Of a stretch of 64,000 bases of DNA, positions 42,755-51,307 are shown piece by piece. This DNA is from Hyunsoonleella aquatilis (GTDB taxonomy: Bacteria; Bacteroidota; Bacteroidia; Flavobacteriales; Flavobacteriaceae), in contig NZ_JACNMF010000001.1 in the NCBI RefSeq assembly GCF_014270105.1, forward strand, positions 248,001-312,000, in the 5' to 3' direction. How positions within the stretch are numbered: the first letter of the stretch is position 1; every line of letters starts with the position of its first letter. Made by a program: the position numbers and the translations under genes. Under the pieces are notes generated by a model. That model saw nothing but the letters and a program-made list of their open reading frames with translations, searched no databases and was not told the origin of the DNA.

Positions 42755-43384
42755 TTAAAGGTCCTTGATGATATTGATTAAGGTAATGATTGATATAATC
42801 CCGGTGATGCCCCCAATAATGTAATTCATACTTTTCTGTGAGGTGAAAGATTTACTTTTGATCATATCAAAGAAGAAAATATAAACATAAAGCATAACGA
42901 AAGTACCTGTTCCAGCACCTGCGACATAGGCTATAATGCTGGTCTGCTCAAAATTCATCCATCCAACTGAAGCTAGTGTAATGATTAGGTATGACTGATA
43001 TGGAATGGGAAATACATTTATGGCCGACATTAACATGCCTTGAAAAAACCGACTGTGCTTACTCTTAATTTTCGGTTCCTTTTGGGATTTGGGTTTTGAT
43101 TTTGCAATAAACAAAAAGTAAATTGTCACCAAAATAAAAATTACACAGGCAACACTCCTCAAAATACTTATTACCTCGGGGTGTCTGCTTAGGTAACGTG
43201 AAAATATCGCCGCGATGTACGCTTGGGCCATTAGTACAACGCATACGCCAATGGAAAACACAATTCCCCTTACATGGCCTTCTTTAAGGCTAATTTTTGC
43301 AGCGCTCATATTGAGCAACCCCGGCGGAATCACCCCTATAATGGCAAAAAGTAGCCCCCATAAAAAGATAAAAGTCAAGTCCAT
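42755..43384 (-). CDS. LysE-family transporter
   Basis: 209-residue inner-membrane exporter with six predicted segments: LWGLLFAIIGVIPPGLLNMSAAKI, VFSIGVCVVLMAQAYIAAIF, SVACVIFILVTIYFLF and others. The N-terminal PPGLLNMSAAKI is the LysE/RhtB signature region. Substrates in the family are amino acids such as lysine, threonine and cysteine. Its ATG overlaps the trmB stop by 1 nt (TAATG), so it is translationally coupled to trmB. It is followed immediately by the ATL gene. Confidence 0.85.
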   Translation of the reverse strand: MDLTFIFLWGLLFAIIGVIPPGLLNMSAAKISLKEGHVRGIVFSIGVCVVLMAQAYIAAIFSRYLSRHPEVISILRSVACVIFILVTIYFLFIAKSKPKSQKEPKIKSKHSRFFQGMLMSAINVFPIPYQSYLIITLASVGWMNFEQTSIIAYVAGAGTGTFVMLYVYIFFFDMIKSKSFTSQKSMNYIIGGITGIISIITLINIIKDL

Positions 43385-44061
43385 TAGGAGGAAAAATTAA
43401 ACTTAATATAGGTAATGGGCTTATTTTGCTCCAAATACTGTGATTCGTAAAAGGTTTGTATGCTAGTAACCTCCGCAGGGCTTCCTTCTTGCTTGTAAAC
43501 ATCATGGTTGGCATACATCACCTCATACCTCAAACCATGCAATAAGCCCAAAGTATAGCCGTGCATAAATTCGCTATCGGTTTTAAGATTAACAGTCCCA
43601 TCCGGTTTTAAAATGGATTTATAGCGCTCTAAAAAACTCATATTGGTCAAACGGTGTTTGGTCCGTTTATATTTTATCTGCGGGTCAGGGAAAGTTATCC
43701 AAATTTCGTCCACTTCGTTTTCCGCGAAAGCGAAATCAATCAACTCGATTTGCGTGCGCAAAAATGCCACATTTGGAATATCCTCCTCAATAGCGGTTTT
43801 AGCTCCCCTCCAAAATCTGGCCCCTTTGATATCCACCCCAATAAAATTTTTATCTGGATATTTTTGGGCCAATGCAACAGAATACTCACCCTTGCCACAA
43901 CCCAATTCCAATACCATGGGATTGTCATTTTTAAAGACCTCTTCACGCCAATGGCCTTTTAACCTGAACTTGGAACCCACTAATTCCTCGCGTTTTGGCT
44001 GGTATACATTGGAAAAGGTGTCGTTTTCCTTAAACCGTTTGAGCTTGTTTTTGCTTCCCAC
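43384..44061 (-). CDS. trmB: tRNA (guanine-N7-)-methyltransferase
   Basis: 225-residue SAM-dependent enzyme that methylates G46 of tRNA. Motifs: LELGCGKGEYSVALAQ at the SAM site, FIGVDIKGARFWRGA, and the conserved EIWITFPDPQIK (catalytic region) followed by HRLTN. The start is GTG at 44061. Coupled with the LysE gene through the TAATG overlap. The gene is close to 98 bp of copy C of the structured repeat on the opposite strand. Confidence 0.95.
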   Translation of the reverse strand: MGSKNKLKRFKENDTFSNVYQPKREELVGSKFRLKGHWREEVFKNDNPMVLELGCGKGEYSVALAQKYPDKNFIGVDIKGARFWRGAKTAIEEDIPNVAFLRTQIELIDFAFAENEVDEIWITFPDPQIKYKRTKHRLTNMSFLERYKSILKPDGTVNLKTDSEFMHGYTLGLLHGLRYEVMYANHDVYKQEGSPAEVTSIQTFYESQYLEQNKPITYIKFNFSS

Positions 44062-44260
44062 AATCTCTTAACTATTTCTTAGTATTGCTTTAGAATTGGT
44101 AAAAATAGAGAATTTCTTTTTGAGAAATTCTCTTTTTAGATTCCCATTTTCATGGGAAAGACAAATTCAACGGAACCCAATTAAAAATTGGAGATTTCTT
44201 AATATTACGGAAATATACAACAGCGTTGTTATCTTTACTTTTGAATTTACCTCTAACCCC

Positions 44261-44358
44261 GCGTGAGGGATTGAACGGCATGTTTGAGCTCCTCTCCCGA
44301 TAGCTATCGGGAGAGAGCGAGTAGTGAAAGCCCGACTTGAGGTACGAGAGGCACGCCC
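44261..44358 (+). ncRNA. Flavo-1-like structured repeat, copy C
   Basis: Starts GCGTGAGGGATTG and ends CACGCCC. The closing stem GCGTG/CACGC has a compensated base pair relative to GCGTT/AACGC in copies A and B, which supports an RNA structure. Hairpin 1 holds the palindrome CTCCCGATAGCTATCGGGAG, and the core GAAAGCCCGAC follows. It ends 5 bp before the ATG of the downstream glycosyltransferase gene, so it might act as its leader. Strand and position differ from copies A and B. Confidence 0.6.
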
Positions 44359-44363
44359 AAATA

Positions 44364-45419
44364 ATGAAAAAAAGAATTTTAATTGCGCCCCTAAATTGGG
44401 GGTTAGGCCACGCAACACGATGCATTCCTATCGTCAAGGCACTTTACGAAAATGGCTTTGAACCCATTATTGCCAGTGATGGTATCGCACTGGAACTTTT
44501 ACGGAAGGAATTTCCTGGATTTTCGTCTATCGAATTGCCTTCCTACAACATTACCTACGCCAAAAAGGGCAAGCATTTTAAGCTGAAGCTTTTAAAGGAT
44601 TCACCGAAGTTGGTCAAAGCAATTAAAGCCGAAAGAAAAGCAACCAAGTCCATTGTTGAAACTCATGGAATTACAGGGATAATTTCAGATAACAGATTAG
44701 GGGTTTACGATAAAAAGGTGCCGAGTGTTTTTATAACGCATCAACTCAATGTACTAAGTGGACGCACTACATGGCTTAGCACTAAACTGCATGAAAAATT
44801 TATTACCAAATTTGAAGAGTGTTGGGTGCCGGATAATGAGGGAATCATCAATTTGTCGGGCAAACTTGGTCATAAAAAGCATCTCGATATTCCAACAAAA
44901 TATATAGGCCCCTTGAGCCGATTTAATAGGACAAATGCGCAAATTCGCATTGATTTACTGATTTTGCTTTCCGGACCAGAGCCTCAGCGTACTATACTTG
45001 AGGAAAAACTTTTGAAGGAAGTTGGGGATTTTAAGGGTTCGGTGGTATTTGTAAGAGGTGTAATGGAACAACAACAAGCGATTACCGAAAAAGGCCTTGT
45101 GACCATCTATAATTTTATGACTTCGGTGTTATTGGAAAAAACCATAAACGAGAGTAAACTGGTACTATGCAGATCGGGCTACACCACGGTTATGGATTTG
45201 GCTAAACTGGAAAAAAGGGCATTTTTTATCCCAACTCCGGGACAGTCCGAGCAGGAATATTTGGCAAAGCGTATGACGGAGCAGGGCTTTGCCCCAAGTT
45301 GTTCGCAAGAAGAATTTTCAATTGATAAACTAGAAATCGTTTCGGATTTTAAAGGATTGGAAAGTTTCAACGCAGAAATCAATTATAAAAAGTTATTCGG
45401 CCTTTTCAAGGGTAAATGA
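44364..45419 (+). CDS. Glycosyltransferase, GT28/MurG-like
   Basis: 351 residues with a GT-B fold. The N-terminal domain begins RILIAPLNWGLGHATRC; the C-terminal domain holds the sugar-nucleotide site CRSGYTTVMDLAKL followed by IPTPGQSEQEYLAKRM. The GT-B family includes MurG and UDP-hexose transferases. No O-antigen genes are adjacent, so the acceptor is unknown. ATG 44364 directly follows the structured repeat; the open frame to 44337 is the end of that repeat. Its last 27 bp overlap the end of the histidine kinase gene on the opposite strand. Confidence 0.88.
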   Translation: MKKRILIAPLNWGLGHATRCIPIVKALYENGFEPIIASDGIALELLRKEFPGFSSIELPSYNITYAKKGKHFKLKLLKDSPKLVKAIKAERKATKSIVETHGITGIISDNRLGVYDKKVPSVFITHQLNVLSGRTTWLSTKLHEKFITKFEECWVPDNEGIINLSGKLGHKKHLDIPTKYIGPLSRFNRTNAQIRIDLLILLSGPEPQRTILEEKLLKEVGDFKGSVVFVRGVMEQQQAITEKGLVTIYNFMTSVLLEKTINESKLVLCRSGYTTVMDLAKLEKRAFFIPTPGQSEQEYLAKRMTEQGFAPSCSQEEFSIDKLEIVSDFKGLESFNAEINYKKLFGLFKGK

Positions 45420-46436
45420 GAACTCGCTCCCCACGCCGTATTCACTTTCAACATAAATACGTTCGTCGTGGGCCTCGATGATATGCTTCACTATCGAAAG
45501 TCCCAAACCGGAGCCTCCTTCACTTCTCGATCCACTTTTGTCTACACGGTAAAAGCGTTCAAACAGTCTTGCCAGATGCGTTTTTTCAATACCCTCGCCG
45601 TTGTCGGTTACCCTGACAATGGCCTTGTTTTTAATCAAATTTTCTATACTCACTTCGGTGGTTCCCTTCAAACGTCCATATTTTAGGGAATTGATAATCA
45701 GGTTCACTAGCACCTGCTGAATACGTTCCTTATCTGCCCGCACCATAATGGGATTCGGATAATCCCTGTCAAAAGTTAAGGTAATTGACTTATCATTAGC
45801 CCGCATTTCAACCATTCCAAAAACTTCCTTAACCAATTCAACAATATCAAATTCCTCAGGATTTAACCTTAAATCCCCAGCCTCCAGTTTGGTAATCAAA
45901 TCCAAATCGCTAACGATATAATTCAACCGTTCCACAGCACTATTGGCGCGTTTGAGGTATTTTTTCCTCACAGCCTTATCATTGATGGCACCGTCCAATA
46001 AAGTTAAAATATAGCCCTGAATTGTAAAAAGTGGGGTTTTCAGCTCGTGCGACACGTTACCTAAAAACTCCTTTCTGTACTGCTCCCTTACTTTCAGGGT
46101 TTCGATTTCCAACTTTTTATCGCGGGCGTATTTATCAATCTCCTGGGTCAACGTGGCCATGTCGGTTGTGATGGCACCCCTAGTAAAACTTGCAGATTCC
46201 AAAAGCGTCAAATCGTCGTAAATCTTCTTTACCCGTTTATATATATAGCGCTCCACACGATACTGAATCACAACAAAGGAAAAAAGAAAACAGCCAACGG
46301 CAAAAACTAAAATGGGAACCCATTTGAACGAAAAGTAATAGTACAAAAAAACACTCATCAAGAGTGTAAAAAACAAAGTTATGAATAGCGATGTTTTAAC
46401 CGCAAAGCGATAGGATTTCTTAACTTTTACCTGCAT
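45393..46436 (-). CDS. Sensor histidine kinase, PhoR-like
   Basis: 347 residues: two membrane segments at about 12-32 and 36-56 with almost no periplasmic loop, a HAMP-like linker, HisKA with phospho-acceptor His in FLGNVSHELKTPLFTIQG (about 130), and HATPase_c with NLIINSLKYG, DNGEGIE and GGSGLGLSIVKHI. The lack of a sensor loop fits PhoR-type kinases that respond to the Pst transporter. The start codon overlaps the response regulator stop by 1 nt (TAATG). Confidence 0.92.
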   Translation of the reverse strand: MQVKVKKSYRFAVKTSLFITLFFTLLMSVFLYYYFSFKWVPILVFAVGCFLFSFVVIQYRVERYIYKRVKKIYDDLTLLESASFTRGAITTDMATLTQEIDKYARDKKLEIETLKVREQYRKEFLGNVSHELKTPLFTIQGYILTLLDGAINDKAVRKKYLKRANSAVERLNYIVSDLDLITKLEAGDLRLNPEEFDIVELVKEVFGMVEMRANDKSITLTFDRDYPNPIMVRADKERIQQVLVNLIINSLKYGRLKGTTEVSIENLIKNKAIVRVTDNGEGIEKTHLARLFERFYRVDKSGSRSEGGSGLGLSIVKHIIEAHDERIYVESEYGVGSEFSFTLEKAE

Positions 46437-47113
46437 TAGTCTACAAACTTGTAGCCGACACCTTTTACTGTTTTAAAGCTTTTATCTCCTATTTTTTCGC
46501 GCAATTTTCGGATATGAACATCGATGGTGCGTCCGCCAACAACAACTTCATTGCCCCAAACTTTATCCAAGATTTCGTCGCGCTTAAACACTTTCCCAGG
46601 TTTCGACGCCAATAAAGATAACAATTCAAACTCTTTTCTTGGTAAAATTATTTCTTTTCCTTTGAGGCTAATTTTATATTCATCACGGTTGATTATAAGG
46701 TTGCCCACCTTAACTGTATCCTTTACGTCCTCTTTAAAACGTCTTAAAAGCGCCTTCACCTTGCTCACTAGCACCTTTGGTTTTATAGGTTTGGTGATAT
46801 AATCATCGGCTCCGGCATCAAAACCGGCCACTTGCGAATAATCCTCACCACGGGCAGTTAAAAAGGTAATGACCACATCTTTTAAGTCGGGGTTTTTTCT
46901 AATTTGTTCGCAGGCTTCGATACCGTCCATTTCGGGCATCATTACGTCAAGAATGATCAATTGGGGCTGTTCTTTTTTGGCTTTTTTTACAGCCTCCACC
47001 CCATTTTCGGCAGTAATTACTTGATACCCTTCGTTGGACAGATTGTAACCTACAATCTCCAAAATGTCCGGCTCATCATCTACAAGCAGTATTTTTATGT
47101 CTTTTTTGTTCAT
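46436..47113 (-). CDS. Response regulator, PhoB/OmpR-type
   Basis: 225 residues. The receiver has acidic Asp12-Asp13-Glu14, phospho-acceptor Asp56 in LIILDVMMPEMDG, Thr in FLTARGED and Lys in DYITKP. The C-terminal winged helix (about 130-225) includes RKEFELLSLLASKPGKVFKR and VGGRTIDVHIRKLREKIG. The true start is the ATG at 47113; the ORF upstream is not typical. With the kinase it forms a two-component operon. The phased 11-bp repeats 79 bp upstream fit autoregulation by PhoB-like binding. Confidence 0.92.
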   Translation of the reverse strand: MNKKDIKILLVDDEPDILEIVGYNLSNEGYQVITAENGVEAVKKAKKEQPQLIILDVMMPEMDGIEACEQIRKNPDLKDVVITFLTARGEDYSQVAGFDAGADDYITKPIKPKVLVSKVKALLRRFKEDVKDTVKVGNLIINRDEYKISLKGKEIILPRKEFELLSLLASKPGKVFKRDEILDKVWGNEVVVGGRTIDVHIRKLREKIGDKSFKTVKGVGYKFVD

Positions 47114-47191
47114 TACTGAAATCAATATTTTGACGCTTCCAAAAGTAAATATAAAACTAATAACATTCAACTTTTAAAAATCGCCCACAAA

Positions 47192-47235
47192 TAACAATAA
47201 GGTAACACAAGGCTTACACAAGATTAACTTTTCGA
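47192..47235. promoter_or_regulatory. Four phased 11-bp TWAC repeats (Pho-box-like)
   Basis: TAACAATAAGG, TAACACAAGGC, TTACACAAGAT and TAACTTTTCGA lie head to tail from 47192 to 47235, each beginning T-A/T-A-C at an exact 11-bp period. Direct repeats of this period are the hallmark of PhoB/PhoP boxes. The array is 79 bp upstream of both the two-component operon and the small T9SS gene, which diverge from it. Confidence 0.65.
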
Positions 47236-47313
47236 CGTATAACTGCAATCTTTAACAGAATTTTGGTACAGCTTTTGCTGTAAAAGCAGTAATTTTACCA
47301 CATTGGAAACGTT

Positions 47314-47658
47314 ATGAAAAAAAACTACTTTTTTTATGTTTTACTTCTTGTTTTATCCTTGATAACCTTCGATGGGTTCTCACAGGACATAGCTTCCAAT
47401 GACCTTAAAAACAGCCTCAGTATCGAAGGGCTCTCCGTGTTTCCAAATCCAGTAAATATGGGAAAGTCAACAATTTACATTGACACCAAACAAAACGCTC
47501 TTAAATCCGTGGCCGTTTTTAATGTTTTGGGCAAACAAATTCTTGCGCCCGTAATTACTAGGAAAGAGTTGGATATTTCAACTTTGAGTTCTGGGGTTTA
47601 CATTTTGAAAATTACCGAAAACGCAGTCACCGAAACGCGAAAATTGGTGATTCGCTAA
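47314..47658 (+). CDS. Very small T9SS-sorted protein
   Basis: 114 residues. A signal peptide (cut after DGFSQ) leaves only about 15 residues before a complete T9SS type A C-terminal domain: GLSVFPNPVNMGKSTIYI, VFNVLGKQIL, DISTLSSGVYILKI and the basic end RKLVIR. It is thus a secreted protein made almost only of the sorting signal. It diverges from the PhoB-like regulator across the TWAC repeats. No further domain can be seen. Confidence 0.85.
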   Translation: MKKNYFFYVLLLVLSLITFDGFSQDIASNDLKNSLSIEGLSVFPNPVNMGKSTIYIDTKQNALKSVAVFNVLGKQILAPVITRKELDISTLSSGVYILKITENAVTETRKLVIR

Positions 47659-47768
47659 CCATTTATCTCTCTTATTTTTTGAAGTGTTGCTTTTAGCAAT
47701 GCTTTTTTATTTTATCTACATTTGTGATGCCCTTTTGGCACTATTGAAATCTTCTTTTTTAGCAATAC

Positions 47769-48749
47769 ATGATTGACCCAAATACGATTTTCAATATTGA
47801 ATCTGATGACGCATTTGAAGCCTTGGCTTTAAGAGTGTTTAAGTTTCAGTTTGAAAACAATAGGGTGTACCGTTCATTTTGTGATTTGTTGTATAAGCAT
47901 CCTAGCGATGTAAAAAACATCAACGACATTCCATTTTTGCCCATTGAATTTTTTAAAACTCGAAAGGTTATTTCCGGTGAAACAAATGCTGAAATTATCT
48001 TTGAAAGCTCGGGAACGACAGGGCAACAAACCAGCAAGCATCATGTATCGGATTTGAAACTTTATCGCAGAAGTTTTAGAACTGGTTTTCGGAAATTTTT
48101 CGGAAATATTGAAGATTATGTGATTTTGGCATTGCTTCCTTCCTATTTGGAACGCCAAGGATCTTCATTGGTTTTTATGGTGAATAATTTGATTGCAAAG
48201 TCGAAAGCTTCTGAAAGCGGTTTTTTTCTAGATAACCTTTCGGAATTAAAGGAACGCTTAGTTCGATTAGATGGAGCGGGAAAAAAGGTGCTCCTCATCG
48301 GAGTATCTTTTGCTTTATTAGATTTGGTTGAAAACGATTCATTTCAATTAAAAAACACGATAGTTATGGAAACAGGTGGCATGAAAGGACGTCGCAAAGA
48401 AATGATTCGTGAGGAATTGCACGCTACCCTTAAAAAAGGTTTTGGTGTTGAAAACGTACATAGTGAATACGGCATGACAGAACTTCTAAGCCAAGCCTAT
48501 TCTAAAGGAAACGGCATCTTCAAATGTCCAAATTGGATGAAAGTGCTAACTAGGGATACAGAAGACCCGTTAGGCATTCAAATGATTGGCAAAACGGGCG
48601 GTTTAAACGTGATTGATTTAGCGAATATCAACTCCTGCGCCTTCATCGCTACCCAAGACCTGGGAACGGTTTACGAAGACGGAAATTTTGAAGTTAAAGG
48701 CCGGTTTGACCATTCCGATATCCGCGGGTGTAACTTAATGGCTTTATAA
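47769..48749 (+). CDS. LuxE-like acyl-protein synthetase
   Basis: 326 residues resembling acyl-protein synthetase LuxE and related AMP-forming enzymes. Signatures: IFESSGTTGQQTSKHHV (adenylate loop, cf. SSGTTG), PSYLERQGSSLVFM, VMETGGMKGRRKE and HSEYGMTELLSQAYS. LuxE activates acids and hands them to a partner cysteine. No luxC or luxAB genes are near, so the partner and product are unknown. It is likely the only gene of its transcript. Confidence 0.82.
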   Translation: MIDPNTIFNIESDDAFEALALRVFKFQFENNRVYRSFCDLLYKHPSDVKNINDIPFLPIEFFKTRKVISGETNAEIIFESSGTTGQQTSKHHVSDLKLYRRSFRTGFRKFFGNIEDYVILALLPSYLERQGSSLVFMVNNLIAKSKASESGFFLDNLSELKERLVRLDGAGKKVLLIGVSFALLDLVENDSFQLKNTIVMETGGMKGRRKEMIREELHATLKKGFGVENVHSEYGMTELLSQAYSKGNGIFKCPNWMKVLTRDTEDPLGIQMIGKTGGLNVIDLANINSCAFIATQDLGTVYEDGNFEVKGRFDHSDIRGCNLMAL

Positions 48750-48837
48750 AATTATTTTGTAAGGAATCGCAAATGAATACGACAAAGGGATTGCTAAGAT
48801 AAAAGAAAGATTATTTTTAGTAAGTTGGTTAGTTTGT

Positions 48838-48865
48838 GAATCCCGCCGGTGGCGGGATTCTTTTA
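48838..48865. terminator. Bidirectional terminator between LuxE-like gene and tyrS
   Basis: GAATCCCGCC at 48838-48847 pairs perfectly with GGCGGGATTC at 48851-48860 around GGT and continues with TTTTA. It separates the converging genes. Confidence 0.88.
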
Positions 48866-50158
48866 TTTTACCGTAAGCACAAAGTAGTTCTTTTTACCGC
48901 GTTGTAACAGCACAAACTTGTCGTTTATCAGATCCTTCTTCGTGATTTTAAAGGTTTCATTTACCTTTTCTTTATTTACTGAAATTGAGTTTTCTTTCAG
49001 CGCCCGTCTAGCTTCTCCGTTAGATTTTAAAAAACCTCCCTTTTCGGCCAGCGCGCCAATCACGTCCAATCCTGAATCTATTTCAGATTTGTCAATTTCG
49101 GTTTGTGGTACCCCTTCAAAAACATCCAAAAAGGTTTTTTCATCTAGTTCTTTTAAATCTTCACTCGTGGACTTTCCGAATAAAATATTACTCGCTTTTA
49201 TGGCATTGTCCAAATCCGATTTGGAATGCACCATCTGTGTGATCTCTTCGGCCAAACGCTTTTGTAAAACTCGCAAATGCGGTGCTTCTTTATGCTCAGA
49301 AATTATAGCTTCAACTTCCTCCTCATTTAAAAAGGTAAAAATCTTGATGTACTTTTCGGCATCTTCATCGCTGGAATTCAACCAATATTGGTAGAATTTA
49401 TAGGGTGAGGTTCGGTTTGCGTCCAACCACACGTTTCCACCTTCAGATTTCCCAAACTTTGAACCGTCGGATTTCGTAATGAGCGGACAGGTAATTGCAT
49501 AGCCTTTTCCTCCACCAATACGACGAATCAGCTCAGTACCCGTGGTGATATTTCCCCATTGGTCACTTCCACCCATTTGAATGGAACAATTATTGGCGCG
49601 ATACAAATGCAAAAAGTCGTAGCCCTGCACCAATTGATAGGTAAACTCCGTAAAGCTCATCCCTTCGGAATCATCGGATGAAATCCTGTTTTTTACGGAA
49701 TCCTTGGCCATCATATAATTAACCGTGATATGCTTCCCCACATCTCGGATAAATTCCAAAAATGAGAATTCCTTCATCCAATCGTAGTTATTGACCAATT
49801 CGGCCGCATTTTCGGCATCGCTTTCAAAATCCAGAAAATGGGCCAACTGTTTTTTTATGGCTTCTTGGTTATGGCGCAATGTCTTTTCGTCCAGCAAATT
49901 ACGTTCACTCGATTTTCCGGACGGGTCTCCAATCATTCCTGTGGCACCACCCACCAAAGCAATAGGTTTATGTCCACACCGTTGGTAATGCGCCAAAAGC
50001 ATTATGGGCACTAAGTTTCCAATATGTAAAGAATCTGCCGTCGGGTCAAAACCTACATAGGCGCTTCGCATCCCCTCCATTAAATGTTCCTCCGCACCGG
50101 GCATTACCGTATGAATCATGCCCCTCCAAGTCAATTCTTCAACAAAATTCTTCTTCAT
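48863..50158 (-). CDS. tyrS: Tyrosyl-tRNA synthetase
   Basis: 431 residues of class I synthetase. HIGH motif: [11 protein letters not shown] near residue 43. KMSKS motif: [13 protein letters not shown] near 235. [13 protein letters not shown] and [12 protein letters not shown] surround the tyrosine site. The C-terminal S4-like domain runs about 355-425 ([21 protein letters not shown]). Several upstream in-frame codons (to 50284) are rejected, because [15 protein letters not shown] is the usual start. Essential translation gene. Confidence 0.97.
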   Translation of the reverse strand: MKKNFVEELTWRGMIHTVMPGAEEHLMEGMRSAYVGFDPTADSLHIGNLVPIMLLAHYQRCGHKPIALVGGATGMIGDPSGKSSERNLLDEKTLRHNQEAIKKQLAHFLDFESDAENAAELVNNYDWMKEFSFLEFIRDVGKHITVNYMMAKDSVKNRISSDDSEGMSFTEFTYQLVQGYDFLHLYRANNCSIQMGGSDQWGNITTGTELIRRIGGGKGYAITCPLITKSDGSKFGKSEGGNVWLDANRTSPYKFYQYWLNSSDEDAEKYIKIFTFLNEEEVEAIISEHKEAPHLRVLQKRLAEEITQMVHSKSDLDNAIKASNILFGKSTSEDLKELDEKTFLDVFEGVPQTEIDKSEIDSGLDVIGALAEKGGFLKSNGEARRALKENSISVNKEKVNETFKITKKDLINDKFVLLQRGKKNYFVLTVK

Positions 50159-50296
50159 TCTTTGATAATTTTGAAAACTAGCGCAAATATAAAAAGACGC
50201 TAATAAATGGGTGCCATAAAAGGGTATCAAATTAATTTCGCAAATCAACTTATAACCATAGACTGTGCAGTTATTAATATTCATTATTTTCGCCCT

Positions 50297-51307
50297 ATGG
50301 TTTTAGTCACAGGGGGCACTGGTTTGTTAGGAGCGCATTTGTTGTATCAATTGGCGACTTCCAAAGAAACTGTTCGAGCGATTTATAGAACGGAACGCAA
50401 ACTTGAAAACGTAAAACACGTATTTTCAACGTACACGGACAACTATCAGCCTATTTTTGACCGTATTGAATGGGTTAAAGCCGATATTTTGGATATTCCC
50501 ACATTGGATGTGGCCTTAAAGGGTGTTGATTTTGTATATCATTGTGCCGCCTTTGTTTCTTTTGAACCAGATAAATACCAACTGCTTCGACACGCTAACA
50601 TTGAGGGTACAGCCAATGTGGTAAATCTCAGTATGGCAAATGGAGTTAAAAAATTGTGTTATGTGAGCTCGATTGCCACCACAGGAAGCCCCACAAATGG
50701 CGAAACGATTACTGAAGAAACTGCATATAATCCCGAGGAAGACCACAGCGTGTATGCCATAACAAAATATGGCGCCGAGATGGAAGTTTGGCGTGGCACC
50801 CAAGAAGGTTTGGATGCCGTTGTTGTAAATCCTGGAGTTATTTTAGGCGCCGGAATTTGGCGTTACGGTTCGGGAAATTTGTTTAAAAGAGCCCACAATG
50901 GGATTAGGTATTATACTGCCGGAAGTGTCGGACTAGTTACAGTCCAAGATGTAGTTAAAGTTATGATAGAGCTCTTAAGGAGCGATATTAAAAATCAACG
51001 TTACATTCTAGTTGCCGAAAACTGGGACTACCAAAGGTTTTTGCAAACCTTGGCCAAATCTTTAAACTCAAGAATTCCAAAAAAACAAGCTAAAACTTGG
51101 CTTTTGAATATAGCATGGCGTTTGGATTGGTTAAAACATAAAATAATGGGAAAGCGAAGAGTATTGACCAAACATCTAGCGCAATCACTTAATAAACCTC
51201 ATGAATACAGCAGTGCTAAAATAAACAGAGATCTGAATTATCAATTTTCATCAATTGATGACTGTATTACTGAGGTGTCAAATCAGTATCTGAAATCGGT
51301 TCGATAA
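50297..51307 (+). CDS. NAD-dependent epimerase/dehydratase-type SDR
   Basis: 336 residues of extended SDR. Residues 1-10 are [12 protein letters not shown], the NAD-binding glycine motif. The catalytic pair is YAITKYGAE (YxxxK, about 150), with Ser in [11 protein letters not shown]. Related to dihydroflavonol-4-reductase and to 3-beta-HSD-like reductases. The longer frame (50207) begins with non-SDR residues and is rejected. Its last 41 bp overlap the DUF4296 gene on the other strand. Confidence 0.9.
   Translation: MVLVTGGTGLLGAHLLYQLATSKETVRAIYRTERKLENVKHVFSTYTDNYQPIFDRIEWVKADILDIPTLDVALKGVDFVYHCAAFVSFEPDKYQLLRHANIEGTANVVNLSMANGVKKLCYVSSIATTGSPTNGETITEETAYNPEEDHSVYAITKYGAEMEVWRGTQEGLDAVVVNPGVILGAGIWRYGSGNLFKRAHNGIRYYTAGSVGLVTVQDVVKVMIELLRSDIKNQRYILVAENWDYQRFLQTLAKSLNSRIPKKQAKTWLLNIAWRLDWLKHKIMGKRRVLTKHLAQSLNKPHEYSSAKINRDLNYQFSSIDDCITEVSNQYLKSVR

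Noticed and set aside
48918-49394. 158-residue ORF antisense to tyrS
   Set aside because: Shadow frame of tyrS, rich in Ser and Lys; no signal, motif or start context.
50207-50296. N-terminal extension of the SDR protein
   Set aside because: The NAD-binding glycine motif starts at ATG 50297; the earlier residues are atypical of SDRs and overlap the likely promoter area.
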